Assembly: GCA_016342685.1 (NCBI GenBank)
Contig: JAEINU010000001.1
Coordinates: 760,169-824,168 of the forward strand
Length of the DNA stretch: 64,000 bases
Source: Bacteroidales bacterium
GTDB lineage: Bacteria; Bacteroidota; Bacteroidia; Bacteroidales; UBA12077
Direction of reading: 5' to 3'
Below, in pieces: positions 1-8,074 of the stretch. Both the position numbers and the translations under genes were made by a program. The notes below the pieces were generated by a model. It did not search any database. It was not told the DNA's origin and saw nothing but the letters and a program-made list of their open reading frames with translations. The first letter of the stretch is position 1, and each line of letters starts with the position of its first letter.

Positions 1-28
1 TACAATTAAAATTCTCATCTATGGTAGT

Positions 29-955
29 TTAAAAAATAAATGATAAAGAAATAAGAAATCCAGATTGATCTTTCATTCCAAAAGCTTTTAGTTTATCTGA
101 CGGTATGTAATACATCCAGGAAAAAGTAGCCGATACACTATTAATTCCATAGCTTATTGGAATTAAGAAATCAACTCCTTGATATGTATATGTGTTGGTT
201 GATAAACCATTATTTCTTAGATATCTTTCTACAATATCTTCGGTTGTTATGTTTTCGGTTTGATATCCTCTGAACTTTAGAATAGGCAATAATACATTCT
301 GTATATAGGGCTCGTAGAGATCGTATAACCAATAATCGGTTCCTTGATTTACAGAGACTGTTGGTTGAATAAAAAGGAAATCATCTTTTGTAAGGACATT
401 TTCAAAGTCAAGTAAAATTCCCACAGAAAAACTTGTAAAATAATTTTTGTTATCGAGATAAAAATTACCATCGCCCGAAAGGTAGAGCATTTCGTAGGTT
501 ATTCCTGTCGATGCATTAATGGTATGATTGTAATCTATTCCATTAAAATCAGACATCCCGGCATATTTATGATATGTATAATTAAGATCTATATCCCAAA
601 AATCATCAAAGAAGTATTTTTGAAACCCGGCTTGTAAATCAATGTCGTAGCTCGATGTATCGGCTTTTAGGTAGCTGGTATACATAAAACTGGCATACAA
701 TCCTGTTTTATGAAGAAATGTAGCATCACCAATAAAAGCCGGAATTGTTTCGTTTGCTTGATCTTTTGATTTTATTCTGTTATTCGTATAGTTGAGATCA
801 AACATGAAAAAATTGAATTCATAATCTGTTTCTGTTAAAGTATCAGATAGTTGAGTGGAATCATTAGATTCTACCTGACTCCAAATTAAGTTAGGAGTTA
901 AAAAAAACAAAAATATAAATCCTGCTATGGCTATTTTACAGGAACTTAATGACAT
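29..955 (-). CDS. Putative outer-membrane beta-barrel protein, copy A
   Basis: The 308-residue product begins with a hydrophobic signal peptide (about residues 8-26, ending in WSQ) and continues as alternating polar/aromatic strands rich in Tyr, Asp and Phe. It ends in hydrophobic-Phe (SLSFIF), as outer-membrane barrels usually do. It is clearly homologous to the gene at 2790-3662: both share the N-terminal YTNN segment, a central tract with FWD/FDLSYT-type strands, and the C-terminal QSGF-x2-SLS motif. It lies 30 bases after the basic-peptide gene at 986-1237, so the two are probably co-transcribed. I do not recognise a named family; a barrel for transport or surface attachment is inferred. 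Confidence is high that it is a gene and moderate that it is a barrel. Confidence 0.75.
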   Translation of the reverse strand: MSLSSCKIAIAGFIFLFFLTPNLIWSQVESNDSTQLSDTLTETDYEFNFFMFDLNYTNNRIKSKDQANETIPAFIGDATFLHKTGLYASFMYTSYLKADTSSYDIDLQAGFQKYFFDDFWDIDLNYTYHKYAGMSDFNGIDYNHTINASTGITYEMLYLSGDGNFYLDNKNYFTSFSVGILLDFENVLTKDDFLFIQPTVSVNQGTDYWLYDLYEPYIQNVLLPILKFRGYQTENITTEDIVERYLRNNGLSTNTYTYQGVDFLIPISYGINSVSATFSWMYYIPSDKLKAFGMKDQSGFLISLSFIF

Positions 956-985
956 TTAGTTAGTTTTTGAGTTTTTGTTGAAATA

Positions 986-1237
986 TCAACCCTTGCGTTT
1001 TCTTCGAATCGCTTTGCTTTTTCGTATTATTTGTTTTTTCTTTTTATTTTGAATTTGCGCTTTCTTTATCTGTGCTTTTTTTATTTGTGTTTTCTTTTGA
1101 GTTGTTTTCGGCACAGTCTTTACTGTTTCTTTTTTAGACGGATCAGTAGTTTTCTTTATTTGAGATTTGTTGTCTGTCTGTCCAAATGAAACTATGGCAA
1201 ATAAAACTAAAACAAAAACAATTGCTAATCTTTTCAT
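986..1237 (-). CDS. Small secreted Lys/Arg-rich low-complexity protein
   Basis: The 83-residue protein has a clear signal peptide (residues 1-19, ending SFGQ). The mature part consists almost entirely of Lys, Gln, Thr, Ile and Arg with short repeats (KKAQIKKAQI) and a strongly basic tail ending RRKRKG. There is no folded-domain signature. The layout (signal peptide, K/Q/T repeats, basic C-terminus) mirrors the larger protein at 3757-4191, and each sits directly upstream of one of two paralogous barrel genes. It may bind polyanions such as LPS, DNA or polysaccharide, but this is inference from charge only. Confidence 0.65.
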   Translation of the reverse strand: MKRLAIVFVLVLFAIVSFGQTDNKSQIKKTTDPSKKETVKTVPKTTQKKTQIKKAQIKKAQIQNKKKKQIIRKSKAIRRKRKG

Positions 1238-1313
1238 AATTTCATATTCATGTTTTTCGCAGTGAAAGTTAACAAAATAATCATATAATATAAAGTGCTA
1301 ATTTATGATTGAC

Positions 1314-1529
1314 TTATACAACTAGTTTAATAACCATAGATTTTGTCTTAATACCATTCTTAAAATAATTAATATTAAGTTTTGTAGAGAATACCGATGC
1401 ATTATATAAATCTTCGAAAGATTGAATAATTGTGACGTTTTCACGAATAACACTATACGGTTTGTTGTCAATATCGTTCATATTGCTTTTCCGTTTTGAG
1501 TTGTTTCTATTTTTAAGGATTTTTAGCAT
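1314..1529 (-). CDS. Small hypothetical protein
   Basis: This is a 71-residue open frame between the lipoprotein gene and the basic-peptide gene. An internal Met at residue 17 (start at 1481) is an equally plausible start, giving a 55-residue product beginning MNDIDNKPYS. No domain, signal peptide or membrane segment is visible. It follows the terminator-like hairpin at 1542-1604, so it would need its own promoter or read-through. I do not recognise it and it may not be expressed. Confidence 0.35.
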   Translation of the reverse strand: MLKILKNRNNSKRKSNMNDIDNKPYSVIRENVTIIQSFEDLYNASVFSTKLNINYFKNGIKTKSMVIKLVV

Positions 1530-1541
1530 AAATCATAGTTT

Positions 1542-1604
1542 TAAAAAAGTCCCAAAAGCATTTAATTAATAATCTTAATTATAGCTTTTTGCGCTTTTGG
1601 GACT
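1542..1604 (-). terminator. Rho-independent terminator of the lipoprotein gene
   Basis: On the minus strand a 12-bp stem (AGTCCCAAAAGC with GCTTTTGGGACT) closes a long A/T-rich loop and is followed directly by a run of six T. It starts about 22 bases after the stop codon of the lipoprotein gene at 1626. Confidence 0.75.
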
Positions 1605-1625
1605 ACTCAAATCTAAACTAACCAA

Positions 1626-2510
1626 CTACCAAATTGGTTTTCTTCTTTTTATTTCGATGATTGTTGTAACTCCATCCTGAGTTAACTCAGCAAGGTTATC
1701 GCAAGTTCCATCGCCATAATCAATAGTAATTTCGGGTTCTTCACCTTTTATAATTTTTCGAACTCCAGACACAAAATATCTGTAGCATCCAATTTCGTTG
1801 ATACGAATTAATGGAGTTATTATTTCGCAAGAAATTGCTGTTCCGTCTGCTAATGTACCATTCGAAAACCCCGTAACTTCAATAACATCATCACTCTTAT
1901 CTCTGGTATCCGATCCTTCTATTACTTCGCGCATTCGTTCTGCATACCAAGTAATTGTTCCTGCATTATTGGCTAAAATCATTGCTCCATCTACAAGAAT
2001 ATCGCTCTGTCTGTTTCCTGTTTCGTTAATTGTTCTAATTACATTCTTAGTACCTGTTAACTGGTTGTCGTCAACAAAGTAGTTTTCGAATGAATAATCA
2101 ATTTCAACATCGCCAGCCCAATAATATCCATAATGATTTATGAAGATTTTTCCACGTCGTTCGCGTCCATCATTACATAGGCAATTTTCTTCGCCAAAAT
2201 CGATTGTTGTACTTACCATATCAACATCATATATGCGTGTAATTGTAGCGCAAGGACTTAATCGATTGTATCTCCAGTTAGATTCTGTTCCGGATTTACT
2301 AACACTGGCATTGTCAAGATAATCAACTGCTTCATCTCCGATATCTTCAATTTCATCGAATACTTCCGATGCATAGGATTCATCAATAATGTCGGAATAA
2401 TCGCTTTCCGGTGTTGCAGTATCATCATTATTACAAGACATTATTACAAACGCAAATAATGCCATTGTAATGAATGCTGCTAATTTTTTGTTAAAGATTT
2501 TAGTTTTCAT
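1626..2510 (-). CDS. Putative lipoprotein of unknown function
   Basis: The 294-residue product has a lipoprotein signal: a hydrophobic stretch followed by a lipobox-like IMSC with Cys at about residue 26, then an Asn/Asp-rich linker typical of Bacteroidota lipoproteins. The mature region contains acidic strands and several cysteines (for example a CLC pair around residue 111). No catalytic motif is recognised. It is transcribed from its own promoter (2605-2640), whose upstream direct repeat is shared with the promoter of the gene at 4191, so the two units are probably co-regulated. It ends in a strong terminator. Confidence 0.7.
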   Translation of the reverse strand: MKTKIFNKKLAAFITMALFAFVIMSCNNDDTATPESDYSDIIDESYASEVFDEIEDIGDEAVDYLDNASVSKSGTESNWRYNRLSPCATITRIYDVDMVSTTIDFGEENCLCNDGRERRGKIFINHYGYYWAGDVEIDYSFENYFVDDNQLTGTKNVIRTINETGNRQSDILVDGAMILANNAGTITWYAERMREVIEGSDTRDKSDDVIEVTGFSNGTLADGTAISCEIITPLIRINEIGCYRYFVSGVRKIIKGEEPEITIDYGDGTCDNLAELTQDGVTTIIEIKRRKPIW

Positions 2511-2604
2511 AATGTTACTATTTTTAGAGATTTCTTAATTATTTATTTACTGATCAGTGTAAATTAAAAGGAGTAGATAAATTCTAATACTCACTTTCTA
2601 AAAA

Positions 2605-2640
2605 CAAATCTAGTTTATCAAGATGAAGTGAAAATGAAGA
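2605..2640 (-). promoter_or_regulatory. Promoter with 11-bp-period direct repeat, upstream of the lipoprotein gene
   Basis: Read on the minus strand, two CTTCAT half-sites lie 11 bp apart (CTTCAT-N5-CTTCAT, within 2620-2640), followed after a 7-nt spacer by the -7 box TAGATTTG (2605-2612), a match to Bacteroidota TAnnTTTG. The same 21-bp block with the same 7-nt spacing occurs at 4244-4279. The 11-bp periodicity over the -33 region resembles binding sites of OmpR/PhoB-family response regulators; that assignment is inference. Confidence 0.65.
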
Positions 2641-2789
2641 TGATGAGTAATCAGGTGAAAGTTTTTTAAAGGTTTATTAAAAAATGTGAATAATAGATTT
2701 CAAGAAAAGAAAATATACATAGTATAGTTTGATCTAATCAGGAAAAGATCATTCTATATTATGTATAGTTCACTAATAAATAATGGCTG

Positions 2790-3662
2790 TTATTTCTCCG
2801 AAAAATCTAGAAAATAACTGAGAGATAACATGAAACCAGATTGTTTTTGCCAACCGATATATTCGTATTTTTTTGATGGAATAGTATAAAGCCAAGAAAA
2901 AGTAATGTAGGTATTTTTAATCCCATAACTAATAGGCAAATAGAAATTGAAGCTTTCGTACGAAAATGTTTCGTATGAATATCCTGATTGTTTTAAACTT
3001 GATAATAAACTGGTTTTTTCTGAACCCGACAAGCCTTCATATAACCAAAAATCTGTTCCAAAAGATAATGCTAAGCTTGGACTAATATATAGAGCATCAT
3101 TTTTAAACAGAATTTTATTTATAGTGAAAAATCTAGAGAAATTTAAGTCAAAAGCGTAATTTTTGGTTTCTCCTAAATAATAGGTAAGATCGGCAGTAAA
3201 ATAAAAATTATTGATATCGTATGCTAATATAAAATTTATTGCGTGATCGTAATTAAATCCTTCCAAAATAGTATCGCCCGAGTATTTATGCCAGGTATAG
3301 CTAAGGTCAAAATCGAATCCGTTCTTAAAATATTTTTGATAACCAGCAGCGATATCATAATCATAGGAGGTCGTTTGATCTCCAAAATAATTAGCATATC
3401 CGAAACCACCGTAAACTCCCGATTTGTGAAAATAGGATATGCTTGAAAATAAGCTTGGTATATTTTCCGATTCTCCTGTTAAATATTCAATATTGTTGTT
3501 TGTATAGCTTACATTTAGTATAGCTGAACTATAGTTCTCTTGATTAGAGTCTTGTTCAATTGATGTTTTACTGGTGTCAATTTGACTTTTTACATGATTT
3601 GGGAAAAAAAGCAATAGAATTAGTAAAACAATTAAAGGTATTGATTTTATTGTTGAAGTCAT
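2790..3662 (-). CDS. Putative outer-membrane beta-barrel protein, copy B
   Basis: The 290-residue protein has a signal peptide (residues 1-26, ending VKSQ) and a mature part made of alternating strands with many Tyr, Phe and Ser residues. It is paralogous to 29-955: shared features are the SYTNN/NYTNN segment, the ADxxYY barrel strands and the C-terminal QSGF-x2-SLS motif. It lies 94 bases downstream of the KTQ-rich protein gene and is probably read from that gene's promoter. The function is unknown; an outer-membrane location is inferred. Confidence 0.72.
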   Translation of the reverse strand: MTSTIKSIPLIVLLILLLFFPNHVKSQIDTSKTSIEQDSNQENYSSAILNVSYTNNNIEYLTGESENIPSLFSSISYFHKSGVYGGFGYANYFGDQTTSYDYDIAAGYQKYFKNGFDFDLSYTWHKYSGDTILEGFNYDHAINFILAYDINNFYFTADLTYYLGETKNYAFDLNFSRFFTINKILFKNDALYISPSLALSFGTDFWLYEGLSGSEKTSLLSSLKQSGYSYETFSYESFNFYLPISYGIKNTYITFSWLYTIPSKKYEYIGWQKQSGFMLSLSYFLDFSEK

Positions 3663-3756
3663 CTTTGGTAATTTGGATATGAGTTTAGAAAATGATTGTG
3701 AGATAAAAATGTACTAATCCCTAACAGTAAAATTGATAGGGATTAGTATATGTAAT

Positions 3757-4191
3757 TTATCTTCCACCTTTCTTTTTGCTTACAGCACCTTGATTGCTTT
3801 TAGCCATTTTTTTGGCATTTTTCTTTTGTACTTTTGATTGCTCTTTTTGAGTTTTCTTTAATTGTTTTTGCTCTTTTGTTTGAGTTTTCGCTTGATCACC
3901 GGATTGTACCTTTGTTTTTGTTTGGCTTTTTACTTGTTCTCCAGTAGGTTCAGACACTTGTTCTTGTGTTTTGGTTTGAGTTTTTACCTGAGTTTCGGCG
4001 TTAACGTTTTCTTTAGACTGAGTCTTTGTTTGAGTTTGAGTTTGAGTTTGAGTTTGGGTTTTAACCTGTTCTTGAGTTTTTACTTGCTCTTGAGTTTGGG
4101 TTTGTTGTTTCTTTTGCTCTTTAATTTCTTCTTGAGCGAAACCGGCAACTGATATTGCCATTGCTGTTAAAATAATAATAACTTTTTTCAT
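3757..4191 (-). CDS. Secreted Gln/Thr/Lys repeat protein
   Basis: The 144-residue product has a signal peptide (residues 1-19, ending GFAQ), a long central region of degenerate TQ, KTQ and EQVKTQ repeats, and a basic tail (KKNAKKMAKS, then KKKGGR). No folded domain is visible. The central repeat is encoded in part by an in-frame hexamer tract (4029-4058) that could change length by slippage. It is the first gene after the promoter at 4244-4279 and lies upstream of barrel copy B. The arrangement repeats that of 986-1237 and barrel copy A. A matrix or polyanion-binding role is possible but unproven. Confidence 0.65.
   Translation of the reverse strand: MKKVIIILTAMAISVAGFAQEEIKEQKKQQTQTQEQVKTQEQVKTQTQTQTQTQTKTQSKENVNAETQVKTQTKTQEQVSEPTGEQVKSQTKTKVQSGDQAKTQTKEQKQLKKTQKEQSKVQKKNAKKMAKSNQGAVSKKKGGR
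4029..4058. repeat. In-frame hexanucleotide tandem repeat
   Basis: Four perfect TTTGAG copies (4029-4052) and one TTTGGG copy run through the coding region of the Gln/Thr/Lys protein, where they encode alternating Thr-Gln on the minus strand. The unit is a multiple of three, so slippage would alter length without frameshift. Confidence 0.85.
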
Positions 4192-4243
4192 AATTAATTT
4201 TTGTATTAGTTAATAACATGTATTCTATATTAATTCTCAAAAA

Positions 4244-4279
4244 CAAATTTAGACTATAAAGATGAAGTGAAAATGAAGA
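4244..4279 (-). promoter_or_regulatory. Promoter with 11-bp-period direct repeat, upstream of the Gln/Thr/Lys protein
   Basis: On the minus strand, CTTCAT-N5-CTTCAT (within 4259-4279) is followed after 7 nt by the -7 box TAAATTTG (4244-4251). The 21-bp repeat block is identical to the one at 2620-2640 and its distance to the -7 box is the same. The start codon lies about 50 bases downstream. Confidence 0.65.
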
Positions 4280-4302
4280 GATGCTTTTTTGAATAAATAT
4301 TG

Positions 4303-4310
4303 TAAATTTG
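4303..4310 (+). promoter_or_regulatory. Promoter -7 box for the small lipoprotein
   Basis: TAAATTTG matches the Bacteroidota -7 consensus TAnnTTTG and lies 24 bases before the ATG at 4335. No clear -33 TTG at the usual distance was found. Confidence 0.45.
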
Positions 4311-4334
4311 AATAAATCATAAAACTAACTTATC

Positions 4335-4700
4335 ATGAAAAAACTTATTTTCTTCATTACTCTAACAAGTTTTTTAGGTTTATTATCGTGCAATAGTGGT
4401 ACAGATAAAAAACCAAATGAATCAAAAGTTGAAAAATCAGAATTAATAAAAGATTGCGATGATTTTTTAACTCATTATGAAGAGTGGGTTGATGAATACA
4501 TAGAGGCTATTGATAGTTATCTTAATAATCCTGACGATGAGACTATTGCGACGAGTTATATGGATTTAATGCAAGAAGCAATGGTGTGGAGCACTAAATG
4601 GGTAACTTTGGTAGATTGCGCCGAAAACGAAGAGTACGAGCAAAGATTTGAAGATATTGCAAAAGAAGTTGAAAATAAACTTCAAGAAATCGGATTGTAA
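4335..4700 (+). CDS. Small lipoprotein of unknown function
   Basis: The 121-residue product has a lipoprotein signal (LLSC, Cys at residue 19), an Asn/Lys linker and an acidic, helix-rich mature domain with two cysteines (in DCDDF and VDCAE). It is transcribed divergently from the 4191 gene and converges with the two-component cluster. No family is recognised. The helical, acidic character suggests a small periplasmic or surface helical bundle. Confidence 0.65.
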   Translation: MKKLIFFITLTSFLGLLSCNSGTDKKPNESKVEKSELIKDCDDFLTHYEEWVDEYIEAIDSYLNNPDDETIATSYMDLMQEAMVWSTKWVTLVDCAENEEYEQRFEDIAKEVENKLQEIGL

Positions 4701-4737
4701 AATTGTCTAAAAAGTACTGTGTTGTAGTTCAAATTTA

Positions 4738-5106
4738 CTACACCATATACTTTCTAATTATTCCGAATAGTTTTTCTTCTTCAACAGGCTTTGATAAAAA
4801 ATCTGTAAATCCAGATTCTATTATTGCTTTTTGTTCTGGAATAAGAGCAAATGCAGTTTGTGCAATAATTGGGACATCAGCATTAAATTCACGAATTTTT
4901 TTTGTTGCATCATAACCATTTAATATTGGCATTCTAATATCCATTAAAACTAATTGAATATTAGAGTGTTCTTTTACCATTTCAATTGCAATTTGCCCAT
5001 TTTTTGCATGGAGAATATTTAAATCTAGTTCTTCGAGTCGAATTTTGTACAACTCAAAACTAATTTCATCATCCTCAGCAATTAGCAGAGTAAATTTATT
5101 TTTCAT
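4738..5106 (-). CDS. Stand-alone response-regulator receiver protein
   Basis: The 122-residue protein is a single REC domain: acidic pocket AEDDE near residues 10-14, phospho-acceptor Asp in LVLMDIRMP (about residue 56), Thr/Ala position in AQTAFA, and Lys in FLSKPV (about residue 106). There is no output domain. It is closely related to the neighbouring receiver at 5124-5498 and to the C-terminal receiver of the hybrid kinase at 55857-59822. It is the last gene of a kinase-REC-REC operon, so it probably takes phosphate from the 5510-7858 kinase and may act as a phosphate sink or through protein contact. Confidence 0.85.
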   Translation of the reverse strand: MKNKFTLLIAEDDEISFELYKIRLEELDLNILHAKNGQIAIEMVKEHSNIQLVLMDIRMPILNGYDATKKIREFNADVPIIAQTAFALIPEQKAIIESGFTDFLSKPVEEEKLFGIIRKYMV

Positions 5107-5123
5107 ATTTAAAATATTAGCTT

Positions 5124-5498
5124 CTAATTCTTTGTTCTGTATTTGTCTATAATTGTTCCAAGTATAGTTTCATCTAATGGTTTTTCAAAAAAATCAGTAA
5201 ACCCCATTTCTAAAATCTTTTGATGTTCTGGTATTGCTGCAAATGCCGTTTGTGCAATAATTGGAACCTGACGGTTTATTTCGCGAATCTGTTTGGTTGC
5301 TTCGTAACCATCTAATATTGGCATTCTAATATCCATTAGAATTAAATCAATCTTATTATTCTCTTTTACTTTTTCAACAGCAACTTTACCGTTTGGAGCA
5401 TGTATTATGTTTAAATTAAAATTCTGAAGTCGAGCTTTGTACAATTCAAAACTAATTTCATCATCCTCTGCTATTAACGTTGTAAATTTATGTTTCAT
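5124..5498 (-). CDS. Stand-alone response-regulator receiver protein
   Basis: The 124-residue single REC domain has the acidic pair in AEDDE, the phospho-acceptor Asp in LILMDIRMP and the conserved Lys in FFEKPL. It lies 11 bases after the histidine kinase stop and 17 bases before the second receiver. The high similarity of the two receivers suggests tandem duplication. Lack of an effector domain means its output must be through partners. Confidence 0.85.
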   Translation of the reverse strand: MKHKFTTLIAEDDEISFELYKARLQNFNLNIIHAPNGKVAVEKVKENNKIDLILMDIRMPILDGYEATKQIREINRQVPIIAQTAFAAIPEHQKILEMGFTDFFEKPLDETILGTIIDKYRTKN

Positions 5499-5509
5499 CT
5501 TAATTAATT

Positions 5510-7858
5510 TTAAATAGATAATGGAAAAGAAAAAGTAAATGTGGAGCCTTCGTTAACTTTGCTTTCTACCCATATTTTGCCACCGTGTTTTTCTACAAAC
5601 TCTTTGCATAAAATTAAACCTAACCCTGTTCCTTTTTCTTTGTTGGTTCCTTCGGTAGTTATATTGTGATCTAATTTAAAAAGTTTATTAATTGTTACTT
5701 GATCTATTCCTATGCCTGTGTCTTTCACAAAAAACTTCACTTCATTGTTTGTGGTTTTACCGCAGCCAATAAATATTTCACCTCCTTCATTCGTAAATTT
5801 AATTGCATTGGAAATAAGGTTTCTAAATATTGTTTTAAACATATCTTTATCAATTTCCAAAGTATACGTTTTTGCATTTGTGTTTGAATTAATGCTTAAG
5901 TTTTTTGCAATGGCTAAATGTTGCATTTCATCCAAAACTTCATAAATCAATTCTTTACATTTATACGTTTGTGGATTAAAGGATATTTTGTCTCGTTGAC
6001 TTTTCGACCATATCAATAGATTTTCTAAAAGTGTATATGTTTTATTTGCAGAAATATTCATGAGTTTAATAATCTGCGATAGTTTTTCATGCGTATATTT
6101 TAGATGATTTTCTTCTAGTAAATCTGAAAAACCTACTATATTATTAACAGGACCTCTAAGATCATGTGCGATTATTGAAAAGAATTTATCTTTAGTTGCA
6201 TTAAGATCCTTAAGTTGAATATTATTTTCTTTTAATTCTTCTTCTGTTTTTTTTCTCTCTGTTATGTCTTGAAAAATTACTGCAAATTGATTTTTTTGAG
6301 GACAAAATGCTAGTGTGTCGTAATGTTTTTCTAATTCCTGAGAATAGTTCTCAAAATGTATTGATTTTCCAGTTAATGCTACACTACCATACTTTTCAAT
6401 CCATTCTTTTTCAATGTTAGGTAAGATTTCTAACACTGTTTTGTTTATAATATCTTCTTTCTTAAGACCTGTTAATTTTTCAAATTCTGGATTTATATCA
6501 ATAAACCTATAATCAATAGGCTTGTTATTTTTATCAGTTATAATTTCATTCAAGGCAAATGCTTCTTTCATATTTTCAAAAAGCAATCTGTATTTTTTTT
6601 CACTTTCAACCAATTCAATTTCAGCTTTCTTTCGTTCTGTTATATCTCTAAAAGCTGCAACTCTTATGTTTTTTTTATTTACAGTAAAATTTCTTGCTAC
6701 AATTTCTATTGGAACTTCTTTACCATTTTTTCTAATGATAACAATTTCATAAGTTTTCGAAATTTTATTTATAATATATTCAGTAACCATACTTTGATAG
6801 AATGGATGAATTAATTTTAATACATTGCATCCAATAATTTCTTCTCTACTATATCCGGTAAGCTTTAAGAAGCTCTCGTTGCAATCAGTAATGTTTGTAT
6901 TTACATGAAAAACAATACCTTCAAATGTTAGTTTTGATAGGTTTTTAAAACGTTCCTCACTTTGTTGTAATTGTTCTTGTTGTAGCTTCCTATTCGATAT
7001 ATCTCTAATAATCCCAACAGAATGCCAACTATTATTTAATCTTAAAGCAGAAAGGGATAATTCAATAGGTATTTCTACCCCATCTTTACGAATTGCGGAA
7101 AGTTCAATTATTTTATTTAGCGCATTTCCTTTACCTGTTTTAACAAATTTCTTAAATGCCTTTGAGTGACTGGGCATGTATTGATCGGGAGTTATTAGTT
7201 TATGAAGATTTTTACCCTGTATTTCTTTTTCTTTGTATTGAAATATTTTTTCAGATGCTTTATTCCAAAAAACAACATTGCCTTTATCGTTTATAAGTAT
7301 TATTGCATCTTGTGCCGTATTGGTTATTGCTTTAAATTTACTTTCGCTTTCTTTTAGTTTATTTTCAATCTCCTTTTTAGAAGTAATATCGGATATTCTG
7401 CCTTCAGCAATCGTATCTCCATCTTTTTCATAAACATTAAATATTCGATCGTTAAACCAATGAAGATTATTTTTGACATCAAAAATTCGATATTCTAATT
7501 CATAGTTTTCGCCAATTTTAATATGTTTTAAGAAATCTTGGATTTTCTCTTGATCATTTTTATGAATTGCTTTATCCCAATTTACAGTATCCTTTTTTAA
7601 GTTATTAGGATCGAAGCCTAGTAGTTTTTTAACTCCGGATGACCAATATAAAGCGCCTTGATTCAAAGAGTATATGTATGTAATATCAGGTGAGTTTTCA
7701 GTCAGTTTGCGGTACTTTTCTTCACTTTCTTTTAAACTTTTTAAAACATCATCATTACAATTATTATTAGATATAAGTATGTCATTCAAATCTTTCAGAA
7801 GTTGTTCCGAAGATTTTATCTTATGTTTTTTGAGTACATCTTTAAATGATTTCATCAT
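5510..7858 (-). CDS. Multi-PAS sensor histidine kinase
   Basis: The 782-residue soluble protein has four PAS/PAC units in tandem (about residues 45-170, 170-295, 295-420 and 420-545), each ending in a DIT-x-RK or DIS-x-RK type junction. It then has a HisKA domain with the phospho-acceptor His in IIAHDLRGP (about residue 565) and a HATPase domain with N box NLISNAIKF, G1 DTGIGID and G2 GTGLGL. There are no transmembrane segments or signal peptide, so it senses a cytoplasmic cue (redox, gas or ligand, unknown). Two single-domain receivers follow in the same operon. The gene starts MMK; either Met is possible. Confidence 0.9.
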   Translation of the reverse strand: MMKSFKDVLKKHKIKSSEQLLKDLNDILISNNNCNDDVLKSLKESEEKYRKLTENSPDITYIYSLNQGALYWSSGVKKLLGFDPNNLKKDTVNWDKAIHKNDQEKIQDFLKHIKIGENYELEYRIFDVKNNLHWFNDRIFNVYEKDGDTIAEGRISDITSKKEIENKLKESESKFKAITNTAQDAIILINDKGNVVFWNKASEKIFQYKEKEIQGKNLHKLITPDQYMPSHSKAFKKFVKTGKGNALNKIIELSAIRKDGVEIPIELSLSALRLNNSWHSVGIIRDISNRKLQQEQLQQSEERFKNLSKLTFEGIVFHVNTNITDCNESFLKLTGYSREEIIGCNVLKLIHPFYQSMVTEYIINKISKTYEIVIIRKNGKEVPIEIVARNFTVNKKNIRVAAFRDITERKKAEIELVESEKKYRLLFENMKEAFALNEIITDKNNKPIDYRFIDINPEFEKLTGLKKEDIINKTVLEILPNIEKEWIEKYGSVALTGKSIHFENYSQELEKHYDTLAFCPQKNQFAVIFQDITERKKTEEELKENNIQLKDLNATKDKFFSIIAHDLRGPVNNIVGFSDLLEENHLKYTHEKLSQIIKLMNISANKTYTLLENLLIWSKSQRDKISFNPQTYKCKELIYEVLDEMQHLAIAKNLSINSNTNAKTYTLEIDKDMFKTIFRNLISNAIKFTNEGGEIFIGCGKTTNNEVKFFVKDTGIGIDQVTINKLFKLDHNITTEGTNKEKGTGLGLILCKEFVEKHGGKIWVESKVNEGSTFTFSFPLSI

Positions 7859-8074
7859 TATAATATTGCTATTTAATGAATGACTTTATAATACAACAAC
7901 CATTGTGCTTAAAATATGTTGAAAATTATGAAATTATGATATGCAAAAAATAGGTGTTTATACGGGATTATTACACAAACACGAGGTTTTTATCAATAGT
8001 TTTAAAAGACAAAAATTGGAAATTCAATAAAAGAATTATTTTTATGTTTTTAATTTTATTAACCCTTTTGTATT

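Noticed and set aside
4021..4060. Short tandem repeat as a possible CRISPR array
   Set aside because: The units are 6 bp with no spacers and lie inside a coding frame, so this is a microsatellite.
3862..4152. 96-residue plus-strand open frame opposite the Gln/Thr/Lys protein
   Set aside because: It is a leucine/phenylalanine-rich shadow of the low-complexity repeat. The minus-strand frame has a signal peptide and a matching promoter.
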